Origin: Alkalinema sp. CACIAM 70d
Lineage (GTDB): Bacteria > Cyanobacteriota > Cyanobacteriia > Leptolyngbyales > Leptolyngbyaceae
Assembly (NCBI GenBank): GCA_002148405.1
Contig: MUGG01000210.1
Span: 1 to 33,596, forward strand
Length of the DNA: 33,596 bases
Direction of reading: 5' to 3'
Within the stretch, counting starts at the first letter, position 1; each line of letters opens with the position of its first letter. The notes beneath the pieces are model-generated. The model did no database searches. It worked only from the letters and a program-made list of their open reading frames with translations, and was not told the DNA's origin. Of the stretch, positions 25,756 through 33,596 are shown in pieces. The position numbers and the translations under genes are program-made.

Positions 25756-25869
25756 GAAACTATCTGTCCTTAGTGTATCTATTCATGATCCTGACAGTTA
25801 GAATCATTGGCAAAAGGATAATCAATCGATCGTGCCAAGGTTCTAAGTAATAGTTATTGCAGATTTTCT

Positions 25870-26208
25870 ATGACAAAGCGGTTACTTAAATTTCACCTAG
25901 ATGATGGAACACCTTATTTTTTTGAAGTGGAGGATGTTACATCGGGAACTGGTACTGGGCCTTCTTTATCTGGACGGTCTGCCAAAGAACTGGCGGTGGA
26001 GGCTAGCAAAACCTTGGATGAGGCGCTGCGCGTGGTGCAACCCGTTACTAAGCAGGTGGTCGATCGCTTGCGTTCCGGGTTGACGAAGGATGCCAATGAA
26101 GTCGAGGTCAAATTTGGGCTGAAGCTGACGGCGGGGACGGATGTGATTTTTGCCTCCGTTGGCGGAGAAGTGAACTTTGAAGTGACCTTGAAGTGGAAGC
26201 AAGACTGA
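25870..26208 (+). CDS. Trypsin-co-occurring domain (Trypco1 / CU044_2847 family) protein
   Basis: This 112-aa protein starts MTKRLLKFHLDDGTPYFFEVEDV and ends NEVEVKFGLKLTAGTDVIFASVGGEVNFEVTLKWK, the hallmark of the small Trypco1 family found beside trypsin-like peptidases in NTP-dependent conflict systems. Its biochemical role is not known; it is thought to be a partner or adaptor of the peptidase. It is the first gene of the plus-strand operon, 30 bp before the trypsin gene and 217 bp from the CAST end. Confidence 0.85.
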   Translation: MTKRLLKFHLDDGTPYFFEVEDVTSGTGTGPSLSGRSAKELAVEASKTLDEALRVVQPVTKQVVDRLRSGLTKDANEVEVKFGLKLTAGTDVIFASVGGEVNFEVTLKWKQD

Positions 26209-26238
26209 GGTCTTCAGTGTACGAGTGGATAAGGACCG

Positions 26239-28029
26239 ATGGACGAGCAGGCGTTGCTGGATCAGGCGTTTGTTAGAATTTATGGAGACGATGGGGCGAT
26301 CGTTGGGGCCGGTTTTTTGGTTGCACCGGGCTATATTGTCACCTGTGCCCATGTGGTGAATGATGCGTTGAGGCGCGATCGAACAGAGCGTAAGAAACCA
26401 GAAGTTTGCCAAGAAATCAGCGTGGACTTCCCATTAGCGCCACGATCGCCGATCGTTTCCTGTCCTTCCGTGCAAACCCGAGTGCTGGGATGGGCACCCA
26501 TTGATTGCCATACAGCCTTTCAAGATATTGCAGTTCTGGAGCCGATCTCCAAAATCCCTGCTCAAGTGCAGTCTATTCCTGTAAAGCTGCATTGCGAAAG
26601 ATCAAGAGTGATGCTGAAGGGATTTCCGGTAGGGTTTGACGATGCAGCTATTGTGCCGGAATTGTCGATCAAGGGCCGAACAGGAAGAAGCTTAATTCAA
26701 TTAAATAATGAAGGTAAGACTGGGATCCCTCCCCAACCTGGTTTTAGTGGTGCGCCAGTGTGGGATAGGGAGCAACAAGCTGCTGTGGGGATGCTAGTGC
26801 TTACGGCAGCTGATCAAGACTTTGCACAGATGATCTCTGCTTCGGTGTTGCAGTATGTGTTTTGGATTTTGATGTTGCATTGTGGATTGGATGTAACCCA
26901 AACTGCTACCAAAAAAATCATTGAGCCAGCTTATCGCTATGCAATGCCTGAAAACTGGATACGATCGGAAGGGGACTGGTCTTTTGATCGGCTGCTGCTA
27001 GAACTTGGAGATACTGTTGATTCTGAGATTGCACTATCAAAGTTTTCTGCGTATCTCTTAGCGTTGTCAGAATTTTCTGATGATGTGTTAAGAGAACAAT
27101 TTCAGAATTGGTGTAATCAACATTTAGAAAATTTTCATGGAATTTATCAACAGGCTGTCAAAGATGTTGCACAGCAGTCTGAACAAAGGCGATCTCAAGA
27201 ACAGGGAGAGATTGAAGCTCACTTGCTGGTGCTGATTCAACCAGTGGCGGATAGGTATCAAGTCAGTGCTTGGCGAATTCCTGATTTTAATGCCTATGAT
27301 GTTAGGAAATGGGAAGGGTTTGATCTATGGCGGCAAACTGAGGAGGCCATTCAGCGAAATCAAATTGCCGATGTGTTTTGTCGATGGATGCAGGAAAGCT
27401 CGGTTGATTTGAGTCATACGCTGATTGAATTTTGTGTTCCGTTGGATTTGTTGGATGAGCCGATCGATCGCTGGGAAGTTGAAGATGAATTTGGTATTTC
27501 GCTGCCTTTAGAAGCAGAATATCGAGTTGTGCTGCGAAGTCTTGAGCGAACGATGTGCTATGCCAAACGGGATGATTGGCTACAGTATTGGCAAAATAAG
27601 GATTTGCAGGCCAATGATCAGGCATCTGAGGTTCTAGTAGAGGGCTGTCTGGATGTGAAGGCGCTCTTTGCCTCGTTAAATATCTGTCAGCCCAAGGCGG
27701 CGATGCCTTTGGGGTTTCGACTGTCTGACTGTCCCGATCGTGTTGGGAAGGGGAGTGTTTTTGCGTTGCTGCTGCGGACGGGCCATCCGATCGCGGTATG
27801 GCTGCGGGAGAGCATCCCTGAGGTAGACTGTCGTCAGGAATTAGAGGCGATTTTGCGAACCCCTGTGAAGACCTTGCCATTGGCGATTCAACAAGCTCGG
27901 AGTGCTGCTTTAAAGGGTGGTGGCAACTGCTCGATCGGTCGTCATATTGGCATTCTTTGGGAAAACCCCCATCTGCTACCCCCGATCGTGGATGAGAGTG
28001 CAAATTTAAGTAATCGGAGCTTGGGATGA
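26239..28029 (+). CDS. Trypsin-like serine peptidase with VMAP-C domain
   Basis: This 596-aa protein has an N-terminal trypsin-like domain (residues 1-215) with a complete apparent triad: H38 (VTCAHVV), D96 (QDIAVLEP) and S170 (QPGFSGAPVW). The C-terminal region (about 320-585) fits the vWA-MoxR-associated protein C-terminal domain (VMAP-C): EIEAHLLVLIQP, DLWRQTEEA, GHPIAVWLRE and GRHIGILWENPHLLPP. No signal peptide is seen, so it acts in the cytoplasm. In such operons the peptidase is proposed as the effector, released by the MoxR ATPase and its partners. An AAGGA Shine-Dalgarno lies before the ATG, and its stop overlaps the MoxR start (ATGATGA). Confidence 0.9.
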   Translation: MDEQALLDQAFVRIYGDDGAIVGAGFLVAPGYIVTCAHVVNDALRRDRTERKKPEVCQEISVDFPLAPRSPIVSCPSVQTRVLGWAPIDCHTAFQDIAVLEPISKIPAQVQSIPVKLHCERSRVMLKGFPVGFDDAAIVPELSIKGRTGRSLIQLNNEGKTGIPPQPGFSGAPVWDREQQAAVGMLVLTAADQDFAQMISASVLQYVFWILMLHCGLDVTQTATKKIIEPAYRYAMPENWIRSEGDWSFDRLLLELGDTVDSEIALSKFSAYLLALSEFSDDVLREQFQNWCNQHLENFHGIYQQAVKDVAQQSEQRRSQEQGEIEAHLLVLIQPVADRYQVSAWRIPDFNAYDVRKWEGFDLWRQTEEAIQRNQIADVFCRWMQESSVDLSHTLIEFCVPLDLLDEPIDRWEVEDEFGISLPLEAEYRVVLRSLERTMCYAKRDDWLQYWQNKDLQANDQASEVLVEGCLDVKALFASLNICQPKAAMPLGFRLSDCPDRVGKGSVFALLLRTGHPIAVWLRESIPEVDCRQELEAILRTPVKTLPLAIQQARSAALKGGGNCSIGRHIGILWENPHLLPPIVDESANLSNRSLG

Positions 28030-29036
28030 TGAGTAACTGGCACATTTTTACGGGAAGCGGGGAACCTGATCCGCAGCGAATTGAACAGTTACCGCCACCA
28101 CCCAGTTGGCGTCAGTTTCATCAGCCCGATCGGGAGGAGCCTCAAATTTCTCCTCGGAAGCGGCGTGGGATGACCTTTAAGGCGAGAAAACCGGAAATTG
28201 ATGCGGTGAATGCAGCTTTATATCTTCGCCGTCCGCTGTTGATTACGGGTAAGCCGGGAACAGGGAAAACCTCGTTGGCCTATCGGGTGGCTTATGAGTT
28301 GGGGTTGGGGGAGGTGCTGGAGTGGCCGATTACGACCCGATCGATGCTGAAGGATGGGTTGTATCGCTATGATGCGATCGGGCGTGCCCAGGAGCAGGGG
28401 GGCAGTTTGAAAAATATTGGTGATTATATCCAGCTAGGCCCTTTGGGAACGGCGTTGATGCCCTGCGATCGACCGCGAGTGTTGTTGATTGATGAGATTG
28501 ATAAAAGTGATATTGACTTGCCCAATGACTTGCTCAATATCTTTGAAGAAGGGCGGTTTGAGATTCCTGAGTTGGCCAGAATTAAGGATAAGGAAATTGA
28601 TGGAGAGTCGATGCAGCACGTTAGGGTGACAACGGCCTATAGTGATGCAACGGAGCCAACGTTTGAGCACGATCGCACCTACGAAGTCCCCAATGGTATT
28701 GTTCGTTGTACGGCGTTTCCGTTAGTGATTATGACCAGTAATGGGGAGCGTGATTTTCCGGCTCCGTTTTTGCGGCGGTGTTTGCGGCTGACGATGCAGA
28801 CGCATGGCGAAAGGGAATTACATGAAATTGTGCAGCGGCATTTGGGGGATCAGATCGATGCAGACAAGGTGTCAGCGCTGATCCAGGAGTTTGTGAGGAA
28901 ACGCGATCGGGAGCAGAAGGAATTAGCGACCGATCAGTTGCTGAATGCGGTTTATCTGACGACGGCGGAACGGGCACCGGAGGGAGAGACGAAGGAAACA
29001 TTGATTCAGTTGTTGCTGAGTGCGTTGAATGAGTAG
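28026..29036 (+). CDS. MoxR-type AAA+ ATPase
   Basis: This 336-aa AAA+ protein has Walker A GKPGTGKT (about 75-82), Walker B VLLIDEIDK (about 152-160) and the MoxR insert features EWPITTRSMLKDGLYRYDAIGR and DLPNDLLNIFEEGRFEIPE, plus a sensor region VIMTSNGERDFPAPFLRRC. MoxR ATPases remodel or activate client proteins with vWA partners; here the clients are probably the VMAP-C peptidase upstream and the SAV_2336/vWA-like protein downstream. The start overlaps the peptidase stop by four bases, so expression is coupled. Confidence 0.93.
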   Translation: MMSNWHIFTGSGEPDPQRIEQLPPPPSWRQFHQPDREEPQISPRKRRGMTFKARKPEIDAVNAALYLRRPLLITGKPGTGKTSLAYRVAYELGLGEVLEWPITTRSMLKDGLYRYDAIGRAQEQGGSLKNIGDYIQLGPLGTALMPCDRPRVLLIDEIDKSDIDLPNDLLNIFEEGRFEIPELARIKDKEIDGESMQHVRVTTAYSDATEPTFEHDRTYEVPNGIVRCTAFPLVIMTSNGERDFPAPFLRRCLRLTMQTHGERELHEIVQRHLGDQIDADKVSALIQEFVRKRDREQKELATDQLLNAVYLTTAERAPEGETKETLIQLLLSALNE

Positions 29037-29042
29037 GAAACG

Positions 29043-30275
29043 ATGAGTCTTTCTGAGTCGCCATCCCTAGTGCAGCAGTTGACCCAGGTTTTGTTGGGGG
29101 CGGTTTGGGATGGGGATGCGTTGGCGGCGGCGGAAAGTCTTTGGCTGGTTGATCAGATTGCAAAGGCGGAAATTGTAGTTTCTGAAGCGTTTCAGGAAAT
29201 GGCAGCGGCGGAAAAGCCGTTGAATGATGATCCTCCGGAACCAGAGCCTTTACCGTCGAACTCTACGCAGGAGGTGATGCCATCCTCGCCGATCGCGGAG
29301 GTTGTTTTGCCGTCTGGGAATGCGGAGGATGGGCCATCGATCGAGGAGAGTGAGGACGAGGATGCATTACTACCCTCTCCGTCACCGCCCCCTGCGCCCC
29401 CTGAACCGAAGCAGACTGTGGGAAGTGGTCGCGATTCGATTCCCATTATTGTTCCGTCGGCTCCTGCGTTGCGGAATGCGTTGGAATTATCGCGGGCTTT
29501 GCGGGTGTTGAAACGTCCGATCGCGTCGATGCATCAACAGGCGATCGATGAGGAAGCGACGGCTTGTCGGATGATTGAAAGTCGGGTGGTGAATCAGGCG
29601 TTTTATGGGCCGGTGATGGTGCCTGCGCTGGAGCGGTGGTTGGAAGTGGATGTGGTGGTTGAGGAGTCGAAATCGACGTTTTTGTGGCGGGATTTGATTG
29701 ATGAGTTTCGGCGGTTGCTGGAGCGGGAAGGGGCGTTTCGCAATGTGCGGACGTGGCAGTTGAAGGCGCTGTCTGGGGGGGAGGCGTTGTCTGGGGCGGG
29801 GGATGTTGCTCTGGATGAGGGGTTACAGCGGCGCTGGGGGTTGCAGGCGTGGGGTGGGCAGGCGACGCAGTGCAATCGACCGAAGTCGCTAGTGGATCGG
29901 AGGGGGCGACGCTTGATTTTGCTGGTGAGTGATTGTGTTTCGCCGGTTTGGTATGGGGGGGAGATTTTGCCGCTGTTGCAAGCGTGGGGGAAACAACAAC
30001 CGATCGCGCTGGTTCAGCTATTGCCGGAGAATTTATGGCCCAGGACGGCGCTGAAGGCGGGGATGGGGGTGCAGGTGCGGAGGCCGCAGCCGGGTGGGGA
30101 TTTGGAGGTTGTGGGGACGGAATGGCGCGATCGGGCGGGGGACGATGGGCTGGGGCGGAATGCGGTGAAGTTGCCGGTGATGGCGTTGGAGCCGTATTTG
30201 ATGAAGCGCTGGGCCAGGATGTTGGCGGGGGTGGGAATCAGGCTGCGCTGGGGGTTGTGTTTGATGGGGAAATGA
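29043..30275 (+). CDS. SAV_2336-related (vWA-like) protein, N-terminal part; frameshift into the next frame
   Basis: The 410-codon frame has an N-terminal helix (about 1-60), a Pro/Glu-rich linker (70-140) and a vWA-like SAV_2336-type domain (about 150-395: LELSRALRVLKRPIASM..., RLILLVSDCVSPVWYGGEILPLLQAWGKQQPIALVQLLPENLW). It follows the MoxR gene by six bases, with AGGA before the ATG. Homologues continue past AGVG into a helical region, which here lies in another frame from about 30,233 (NQAALGVVFDGE). One missing G in the run at 30,227-30,235 explains this. The frame ends KKR...CLMGK at a TGA that overlaps an ATG (ATGA), so a split into two coupled genes is the alternative to a frameshift. 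The sense strand is very G-rich. Confidence 0.85.
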   Translation: MSLSESPSLVQQLTQVLLGAVWDGDALAAAESLWLVDQIAKAEIVVSEAFQEMAAAEKPLNDDPPEPEPLPSNSTQEVMPSSPIAEVVLPSGNAEDGPSIEESEDEDALLPSPSPPPAPPEPKQTVGSGRDSIPIIVPSAPALRNALELSRALRVLKRPIASMHQQAIDEEATACRMIESRVVNQAFYGPVMVPALERWLEVDVVVEESKSTFLWRDLIDEFRRLLEREGAFRNVRTWQLKALSGGEALSGAGDVALDEGLQRRWGLQAWGGQATQCNRPKSLVDRRGRRLILLVSDCVSPVWYGGEILPLLQAWGKQQPIALVQLLPENLWPRTALKAGMGVQVRRPQPGGDLEVVGTEWRDRAGDDGLGRNAVKLPVMALEPYLMKRWARMLAGVGIRLRWGLCLMGK

Positions 30276-32356
30276 GGGGCCAGGAGGGGCCGTTGGCTGG
30301 GAGTGGAGATGGGGATGAGAATGAGGCTGAGCGGGCGGCGTTGTTGGTGCGGCGTTTTTTCTTGATGGCGTCTCCGTTGGCGAAGCGGTTGGTGCAGTTG
30401 ATGGCGGCGGCTCCGGTGAGTTTGTCGGTGGTGTATTTGATTCAGGAGACGATGCTGCGGGAGTCGTGGCAGGTGCATGCGGCGGAAGTGTTTATGAGTG
30501 GTTTTATTCGGGCGGTTCCGGGGAGTGAGCCACTGGAGTATGAGTTTGTGCCGGGGGTACGATCGGAGCTTGCGAAAATGGTGCGGGTTTCGGAGTCGTT
30601 GTTGGTTTTGGATCGGTTGTCGGAGTATTTTGCGAGTCGGGCAGGGCTGGCGGTGAAGGGGTTCCAGGCGTTGCTGATGATGCGGGATTTTGATGGGACG
30701 GTGCAGCAGGCGGAGTTGTTGCCGTTGTTGCGGGTGATGCCGGAGGTGTTGTCTCGGCTGGGGAAGGATTATGTGGATTGGGCTGAGCAGGCGGGACAGG
30801 TTCTGCAAACGGTGAGCACAGTGGTTGCAGAACCGGAGCATCAAGAACAGGCTCATCAAATTTCTGTGGATGCAATTTCCCAGATTATCTACTTACTGCA
30901 GACCTACAGCAACAAAGTTGAACAGGAAATTATTGAGCAGTTCTCAGTTGGTTCCTACGAATATTACTTTGGAAACCTTAGTCCAGAAGACAGCACAATT
31001 GCGGGATTGGATTCTTCTGGAATCACTTTAGATTTAAATTATCCAATCAGAATTGAGATTGATTATGCGGATTTAGATAGCTTAGTAGAAATTGAAAATA
31101 CAACAAATGGAGCCATCCATATTTTGCATTTACGGGTAGGTATCAATTTTGCAGTAGAAGTAGCATTTCTTGACTATGAGTCCTATATCCCCCGGATTAA
31201 CGATGATGAATTTCCCACGTACAGAAATTCTCTAGTTAATCAAAGAAGCCAGTTAGTGGTTGATCTTGAGTTTTTGCCTGTAGATGATGTCCGTGAGGAC
31301 TTTGATGTATCTGCAACTCTCCATACGGATCAGCTGATCTCCTTGGTTTGGAATGATAGCTGGGTATGCGGAGATAGTCCGGAAGATGAGATTACTTCTA
31401 ATCTATCCACATTTGAGTTTGAAATTGCGGAATATGTTGAGAATGCCAGTGTTGAGGAAGCCAGCAGGACTGAACCGGAGATTCGGACGTTTGAATTTGA
31501 GGTGTTGACGTTCCTGAGATCTCAATCGTCCTTGCTTCGCAAATCCCAGCAGCAGGGTTGGATTGAGACTAGGGAGCGACGGACTGCCCAAGGGTATATC
31601 GAAAAGCTAGGAGCTAGGCTGTCACTGGAAATAGTGCAGATTCCTGGGGGTACTTTTACGATGGGAGCACCAGAGATCGAGTCCGAATCCCGACCCACAG
31701 AAAGGCCAACCCATCGCGTTACCGTAGAAAATTTCTGTATGGGGCGGTATCCGGTAACGCAGGCGCAGTGGCGGTTTGTGGCAGAGCTGGAAACGATCTA
31801 CCGTAAGTTGAATCCCAACCCTGCCAAATTTCAAGGGAACAATCGACCCATTGAGCGGGTTTCCTTGCATGATGCAATAGAATTCTGTGCCAGACTTTCC
31901 CGCTATACAGGCCGAGAATATAGCCTCCCTAGCGAAGCGCAATGGGAATATGCCTGCCGTGCTGGGACAACGACGCCCTTTCACTTTGGCGAAATCGTCG
32001 ATCCCGCTGTGGCTAATTATGATGGAAACTATACCTATGGCCAAGGACAAAAAGGGGTGTATCGAAGGCAAACAGCTCCTGCGGGTGGGTTTGAGATAGC
32101 GAATGAGTTCGGTTTATATGACATGCATGGCAACGTCTGGGAGTGGTGTCTGGATCACTGGCATGCAAACTACCAAGGTGCTCCTGGTAATGGTTCTGCT
32201 TGGTGTGATACAAAAGCTTCAGTGGATGCTGCAAGAGTGCTGCGCGGCGGCTCCTGGTTCAGTTATCCCAGGGATTGTCGCTCTGCCTTTCGCCACTGGT
32301 GCAATGCCGGCCACCATGATTCCGATATCGGTTTTCGCGTTATTTCCCGCGCGTAG
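30272..32356 (+). CDS. SAV_2336-related C-terminal part fused to an FGE-sulfatase (SUMF1) fold with DGR-like variable end
   Basis: As a separate gene this starts at ATG 30,272 (694 aa); as a continuation it reads from about 30,233. Residues about 20-180 are the helical SAV_2336-associated region (RRFFLMASPLAKRLVQLMAAAPVSLSVVYLIQETML...). A more AT-rich, acidic beta-strand-type segment follows (about 30,830-31,500; IRIEIDYADLDSLVEI...FEFEVLTF), of unknown fold. The FGE/SUMF1 domain runs from IPGGTFTMGAPE to the end, with YSLPSEAQWEYACRAG, GLYDMHGNVWEWCLDHW and RVLRGGSW. In bacteria this C-type-lectin-like fold often serves as a binding scaffold rather than an oxidase. The last 33 codons after GGSW match the pattern of a DGR variable region. 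Confidence 0.88.
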   Translation: MRGQEGPLAGSGDGDENEAERAALLVRRFFLMASPLAKRLVQLMAAAPVSLSVVYLIQETMLRESWQVHAAEVFMSGFIRAVPGSEPLEYEFVPGVRSELAKMVRVSESLLVLDRLSEYFASRAGLAVKGFQALLMMRDFDGTVQQAELLPLLRVMPEVLSRLGKDYVDWAEQAGQVLQTVSTVVAEPEHQEQAHQISVDAISQIIYLLQTYSNKVEQEIIEQFSVGSYEYYFGNLSPEDSTIAGLDSSGITLDLNYPIRIEIDYADLDSLVEIENTTNGAIHILHLRVGINFAVEVAFLDYESYIPRINDDEFPTYRNSLVNQRSQLVVDLEFLPVDDVREDFDVSATLHTDQLISLVWNDSWVCGDSPEDEITSNLSTFEFEIAEYVENASVEEASRTEPEIRTFEFEVLTFLRSQSSLLRKSQQQGWIETRERRTAQGYIEKLGARLSLEIVQIPGGTFTMGAPEIESESRPTERPTHRVTVENFCMGRYPVTQAQWRFVAELETIYRKLNPNPAKFQGNNRPIERVSLHDAIEFCARLSRYTGREYSLPSEAQWEYACRAGTTTPFHFGEIVDPAVANYDGNYTYGQGQKGVYRRQTAPAGGFEIANEFGLYDMHGNVWEWCLDHWHANYQGAPGNGSAWCDTKASVDAARVLRGGSWFSYPRDCRSAFRHWCNAGHHDSDIGFRVISRA
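32237..32356 (+). repeat. DGR-type variable region, copy 1
   Basis: A border of 21 bases (GTGCTGCGCGGCGGCTCCTG-G) precedes 24 codons (32,258-32,329), then GGTTTTCGCGTTATTTCC and the stop. Compared with copy 2, the upstream border is identical, while 15 of the 24 codons differ. The differing codons nearly all end in C or T, as expected from AAY codons in a template repeat mutated at A. Confidence 0.75.
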
Positions 32357-32417
32357 CTTGTTTCCTGAAGGGGGGTATCTTCGGTAGCCGCAAATTGTCA
32401 GGCAACTAATTTAAACC

Positions 32418-33239
32418 ATGGCTCTAGTCCTCAAACGTCGTCCCGGTAATGCCAAATACTTCACCCAGGCGCTTCCCAAAGGGCCAGGAATCGACATGGT
32501 TTACATTCCCGGTGGCAGCTTCATGATGGGTTCTCCAGACACTGAGGAAGGCCATCAGCCCCGCGAAAGCCCCCAGCATTCCGTCACAGTTCCTGCCTTC
32601 TTTATGGGCAAATATCCCATCACCCAAGCCCAATGGAAAGCCGTGGCTGATCATCTCCCGCAGATTAATCATAAGCTCAATCCCAAACCATCTAAATTTG
32701 ATGGCAATCACTATCCCGTTGAAAGCGTCTCCTGGCACGACGCGATCGAATTCTGTGCGCGACTCTCCAAATACAGCGATCGAGAATATAGCCTTCCCAG
32801 CGAAGCGCAGTGGGAATACGCCTGTCGTGCCGGGACAACGACGCCCTTTCATTTCGGAGAGACGATCGGTTCAGACCTTGCTAATTATCGTGCTGATGAT
32901 TCGCTGGGTAGCAAACCCTATGGCCTAGGTAAGTTGGGTAAATTTCACAGCAAAACTACTCCGGTTGGTTTGTTCAAAGTAGCGAATGCATTTGGTTTGT
33001 ACGATATGCATGGGAATGTTTGGGAATGGTGCCTAGATCACTGGCATAAAAACTATGAAGGTGCTGCGATTACTGGCTCTGCTTGGTTAGATCCAAAGGC
33101 TTCAGAGAATGCTCTACGAGTGCTGCGCGGCGGCTCCTGGTACGACGATCCCAGGTTTTGTCGCTCTGCCTCTCGCTTCAGGGACGTTGCTGTCAACTGC
33201 TACTACGATTTCGGTTTTCGAGTAATTTCCCGCGTGTAG
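32418..33239 (+). CDS. FGE-sulfatase (SUMF1) fold protein with DGR-like variable end
   Basis: This 273-aa protein is nearly a single FGE/SUMF1 domain: MVYIPGGSFMMGSP, FFMGKYPITQAQWKAVAD, YSLPSEAQWEYACRAGTTTPFHFGE, GLYDMHGNVWEWCLDHWHKNYEG and RVLRGGSW. It is a close paralogue of the domain ending the previous gene, also at the DNA level, so it arose by tandem duplication. It has no signal peptide. The C-terminal 33 codons form the second variable region, which would reshape the ligand-binding face of the C-type-lectin fold. It lies 61 bp after the previous stop on the same strand, probably in the same operon, as the last gene. Confidence 0.92.
   Translation: MALVLKRRPGNAKYFTQALPKGPGIDMVYIPGGSFMMGSPDTEEGHQPRESPQHSVTVPAFFMGKYPITQAQWKAVADHLPQINHKLNPKPSKFDGNHYPVESVSWHDAIEFCARLSKYSDREYSLPSEAQWEYACRAGTTTPFHFGETIGSDLANYRADDSLGSKPYGLGKLGKFHSKTTPVGLFKVANAFGLYDMHGNVWEWCLDHWHKNYEGAAITGSAWLDPKASENALRVLRGGSWYDDPRFCRSASRFRDVAVNCYYDFGFRVISRV
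33120..33239 (+). repeat. DGR-type variable region, copy 2
   Basis: The same 21-base border (33,120-33,140) is followed by 24 codons (33,141-33,212) and GGTTTTCGAGTAATTTCC plus stop. The 3' flank after the stop (AGCTTGCTTCCCGAAGGGTG) resembles that of copy 1 (AGCTTGTTTCCTGAAGGGGG), so both copies share downstream DNA that could hold an initiation-of-homing signal. Confidence 0.75.
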
Positions 33240-33596
33240 CTTGCTTCCCGAAGGGTGGACTCTTTTGTAGCCCTCTACTCTTCTTTCCCTTTCCCCTCGC
33301 ACGCAGCGCGTCGAAATTTTTTTTAGGACTCCCGGCGATCGGCTGACGGTTTGCAGAAGCGATCGACCGTACCTGGCTCAAATGGGAAAAAATAATGTGG
33401 TTGAACGGCAAGTGGCTGATTGGTGACAGAGAATAGTCCAGGATCAGTAAGTTGAAAAAATCGTCGATCGCGTATCTTTGATCCCCCCTAACCCCCCTTA
33501 ATAAAGGGGGAACCGGAAATTTTGATCCCCCCTAGCCCCCGCGCTACGCGCCGCTAACGCTAGAAATAAAGGGGGAACCGGAAAAATATATTCAAA
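33240..33596. other. Gene-free end of window
   Basis: This 357-bp stretch has no supported gene. It begins with the shared 3' flank of the variable region and a C/T-rich stretch (CTCTTCTTTCCCTTTCCCCT, 33,276-33,296), then CGATCG-rich DNA, and ends with the palindromic repeats at 33,477-33,581. No reverse transcriptase or A-rich template repeat is seen before the edge. Confidence 0.6.
33477..33581. repeat. Two copies of a CCCCCC...GGGGG palindromic cyanobacterial repeat
   Basis: TTGATCCCCCCTAACCCCCC...AATAAAGGGGGAACCGGAAA occurs at about 33,478-33,519 and again at about 33,522-33,581. The second copy carries an extra GCGCTACGCGCCGCTAACGC segment in its loop. Such dispersed palindromes are frequent in cyanobacterial intergenic DNA and can fold as strong hairpins in either strand's RNA. 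Confidence 0.75.

Noticed and set aside
29933..30232. Start of the 807-codon frame at 29,933
   Set aside because: The stretch up to about 30,232 is a low-complexity Gly/Ala-rich shadow of the SAV_2336 frame; family sequence begins only after that.
33240..33596. DGR reverse transcriptase or template repeat in the window
   Set aside because: No RT motif in any frame, and no A-rich copy of the variable region was seen.

Overview
The window comes from a cyanobacterium, probably a filamentous one. GCGATCGC/CGATCG palindromes (HIP1-type) are dense throughout. The transposition genes are close to the Scytonema type V-K system, and the repertoire of WD40/TPR/CHAT proteins, SAV_2336-related proteins and formylglycine-generating-enzyme (FGE) folds with diversity-generating-retroelement (DGR) style C-termini is typical of the phylum.

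Positions 1 to about 25,653 look like most of one type V-K CRISPR-associated transposon (CAST), read right to left. On the minus strand lie tnsB, tnsC and tniQ (13,776-10,716), then cas12k (2,662-773), a long tracrRNA (about 720-440) and a CRISPR array (243-1) that runs off the left edge. The right end (RE) must lie outside the window. Between tniQ and cas12k is a type I restriction-modification cargo on the plus strand: hsdM (one frameshift), hsdS and hsdR. Between hsdS and hsdR sit decayed toxin-antitoxin pieces: an Xis/HTH antitoxin with a truncated PIN toxin start, and a DarG-like C-terminal domain lacking its macrodomain.

The transposon left end (LE) is not next to tnsB, where V-K elements usually have it. 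A clear LE, with five TGACAAATTA-n-TGTC-type motifs ending in TGTACA, lies at 25,437-25,653. The 11.7 kb between tnsB and this LE holds a four-gene minus-strand cluster: a 17-repeat WD40 protein, a 16-repeat WD40-TPR-CHAT protease, a membrane TPR protein and an exported FecR-like/TPR protein. Next to it are decayed fragments: a pseudogene, a possible integrase tail and a strawberry-notch helicase piece. The element therefore seems to carry cargo on both sides of its tns genes.

Right of the LE is the presumed flanking DNA. It carries a plus-strand NTP-dependent conflict-type operon: Trypco1 domain protein, trypsin-VMAP-C protein, MoxR ATPase, SAV_2336/vWA-like protein (frameshifted) running into an FGE fold, and a second FGE protein. 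The two FGE C-termini are identical at their borders but differ at 15 of 24 codons in between, almost all of them NNY codons. This is the footprint of DGR variable regions. No reverse transcriptase or template repeat is in the window. The window ends in a non-coding stretch with two copies of a palindromic cyanobacterial repeat.

All function calls come from reading motifs and from recall of families; no database search was run.
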